Of a stretch of DNA of 6,637 nucleotides, positions 5,515-6,637 are shown in pieces. Position 1 is the first letter of the stretch, and the number at the start of each line of letters is the position of its first letter. A program made the position numbers and the translations under genes. A model generated the notes under the pieces. The model worked only from the letters and a program-made list of their open reading frames with translations. It had not been told where the DNA came from and did not search any database. This stretch comes from an uncultured Eubacteriaceae bacterium (GTDB taxonomy: Bacteria; Bacillota; Clostridia; Lachnospirales; CAG-274), in NCBI GenBank assembly GCA_938042265.1, contig CALIRN010000227.1, forward strand, positions 1-6,637, given 5' to 3'.

Positions 5515-6637
5515 TTATCTGTAAAGTATTTCGTGTCTTTCGGGACCGTTACTTACCATACTGATTTTTACGCCAAGCTGATTTTCAACAAACTCAACAT
5601 AAGCCTTAGCCTCCTTAGGAAGCTCATCATAGCTTTTAATACCTCTTATGTTGCTGTTCCAGCCCTTTAAAACTTCATAAACAGGCTTAGCCCTGTAAAG
5701 ATCAGCCGTTGTAAGAAAGTCGGTATATACAACACCGTCAACCTCATAACCTGTGCATACCTTGATTTCATCAAGGTAGCTGAGTACATCAAGACAGGTC
5801 ATACAAACCTCGGTTGCACCCTGAAGCTCACAGCCGTAGCGTGTTGCAACTGCGTCAAAAAAGCCTACTCGTCTTGGTCTGCCTGTCTTTGCGCCGTACT
5901 CTCCCTTGTCGCCGCCCCGCTTTCTCAGTTCCTCTGCCTCATCGCCGAAAAGCTCACTTACAAAAGGTCCTTCACCTACGGCAGAGGAATATGCCTTTGT
6001 AATGGCGATAATATCCTTTATTTCATAAGGAGGAATACCTGCGCCTACGGCAGCATAGCCGGCAAGAGTTGATGATGAGGTAACATAGGGGTAAATACCA
6101 TGGTCCGTATCCTTTAATGTGCCCAACTGACCTTCAAGAAGGATATTTTTACCCTCCTTAATTGCATCCCTTAACAGCTTTGAGGTATCGGTAACATAGG
6201 GCTTTATAAACTCGGCATATTCACAAAGTGTTGCATAAACCTGTAAATAATCAACCTCCGGCTTATTGTAAAGGTACTTAAACTGAATGTTAATCTTTTC
6301 ATACATCCCCTTAAGCTTATCCTTAAGCCTGTCCTTTTCATAAAGTTCCCATACCTGAATACCTACCTTGGCATATTTATCCGAATAGAATGGAGCAATA
6401 CCGCTTTTGGTTGAGCCAAACTTTTTGTCGGCAAGCCTTTCCTCTTCATAGGTATCCAGAAGAATATGGTGATTAAGCAAAATTTGCGCTCTATCGCTTA
6501 TTGCAAGCTTAAACTCAATGCCCGCCTCATTGATTTCGGACATTTCATTTTTAAGAGCATTTATATCAAAGGCAACACCGTTACCTATAACATTTGTTAT
6601 GTCTTTATGAAAAACACCGCTTGGCAGCAGATGCAGC
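5515..6637 (-). CDS. purA: Adenylosuccinate synthetase PurA, divergent form, partial (5' end outside window)
   Basis: PurA joins IMP and aspartate with GTP, the first committed step to AMP. The reading frame stays open past the internal Met at 6543 to the window edge and encodes LHLLPSG and NVIGNGVAFD, which match E. coli PurA from about residue 51 on. The true start and the GDEGKGK/catalytic Asp region therefore lie outside; 373 residues are visible. Also present are DTDHGIYPYVTSSSTLAG, AITKAYSSAVGEGPF, the TGRPRRVGFFD loop, LDVLSYLDEIKVCTGY and the terminal SNGPERHE. Several IMP-site segments differ from the E. coli type: FGSTKSGIAP replaces IGTTGRGIGP, EGQLGT replaces EGAQGT (the IMP-contacting Gln224 becomes Leu), and the ARRG segment with Arg143 is AKVG. 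The overall fold pattern is intact, so this is probably a functional divergent clade rather than a decayed gene. A PurA-like enzyme with another substrate cannot be ruled out without the N-terminus. An intrinsic terminator follows 8 bases after the stop. Confidence 0.93.
   Translation of the reverse strand, partial: LHLLPSGVFHKDITNVIGNGVAFDINALKNEMSEINEAGIEFKLAISDRAQILLNHHILLDTYEEERLADKKFGSTKSGIAPFYSDKYAKVGIQVWELYEKDRLKDKLKGMYEKINIQFKYLYNKPEVDYLQVYATLCEYAEFIKPYVTDTSKLLRDAIKEGKNILLEGQLGTLKDTDHGIYPYVTSSSTLAGYAAVGAGIPPYEIKDIIAITKAYSSAVGEGPFVSELFGDEAEELRKRGGDKGEYGAKTGRPRRVGFFDAVATRYGCELQGATEVCMTCLDVLSYLDEIKVCTGYEVDGVVYTDFLTTADLYRAKPVYEVLKGWNSNIRGIKSYDELPKEAKAYVEFVENQLGVKISMVSNGPERHEILYR

Noticed and set aside
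5515..6543. purA starting at the internal Met at 6543
   Set aside because: The frame is open upstream and encodes conserved PurA sequence (LHLLPSG, NVIGNGV), so this Met is internal and the gene is simply cut by the window edge.

Overview
The window looks like chromosomal DNA from a spore-forming member of the Clostridia (Firmicutes). The evidence is a RecU-type Holliday junction resolvase, a CotS-like spore coat kinase-fold gene, an AsnO-like asparagine synthetase, strong AGGAGG-type ribosome binding sites and moderately AT-rich DNA. No taxon can be fixed from sequence reading alone. No mobile element, CRISPR array, tRNA or rRNA was seen, and no gene-free stretch is longer than about 165 bases.

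Layout, left to right: (1) the 5' part of a minus-strand CotS/aminoglycoside-phosphotransferase-like gene, whose 3' end lies beyond base 1; (2) a divergent promoter region (876-1039) with a good housekeeping promoter for asnB and, facing the other way, a candidate mother-cell sigma-E-type promoter for the CotS-like gene; (3) asnB on the plus strand; (4) a bidirectional terminator hairpin between asnB and the convergent leftward cluster; (5) the leftward cluster queG-recU-GH26-like, tightly packed (25 bases, then 0 bases between genes); (6) the terminator of purA; (7) purA, minus strand, whose first 50 or so codons lie beyond the right edge.

Most of the content is housekeeping: asparagine synthesis, queuosine tRNA modification, recombination and AMP synthesis. 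The less ordinary parts are the CotS-like protein, which appears to have lost its catalytic Asp; an exported GH26-like barrel protein that appears to lack the catalytic glutamates and sits directly behind recU, where Bacilli have the penicillin-binding protein gene ponA; and a PurA that differs from the E. coli type at several IMP-site positions. I see no strong case for a wholly new multi-gene system. The best candidate for undescribed biology is the recU-linked GH26-like pseudoenzyme.
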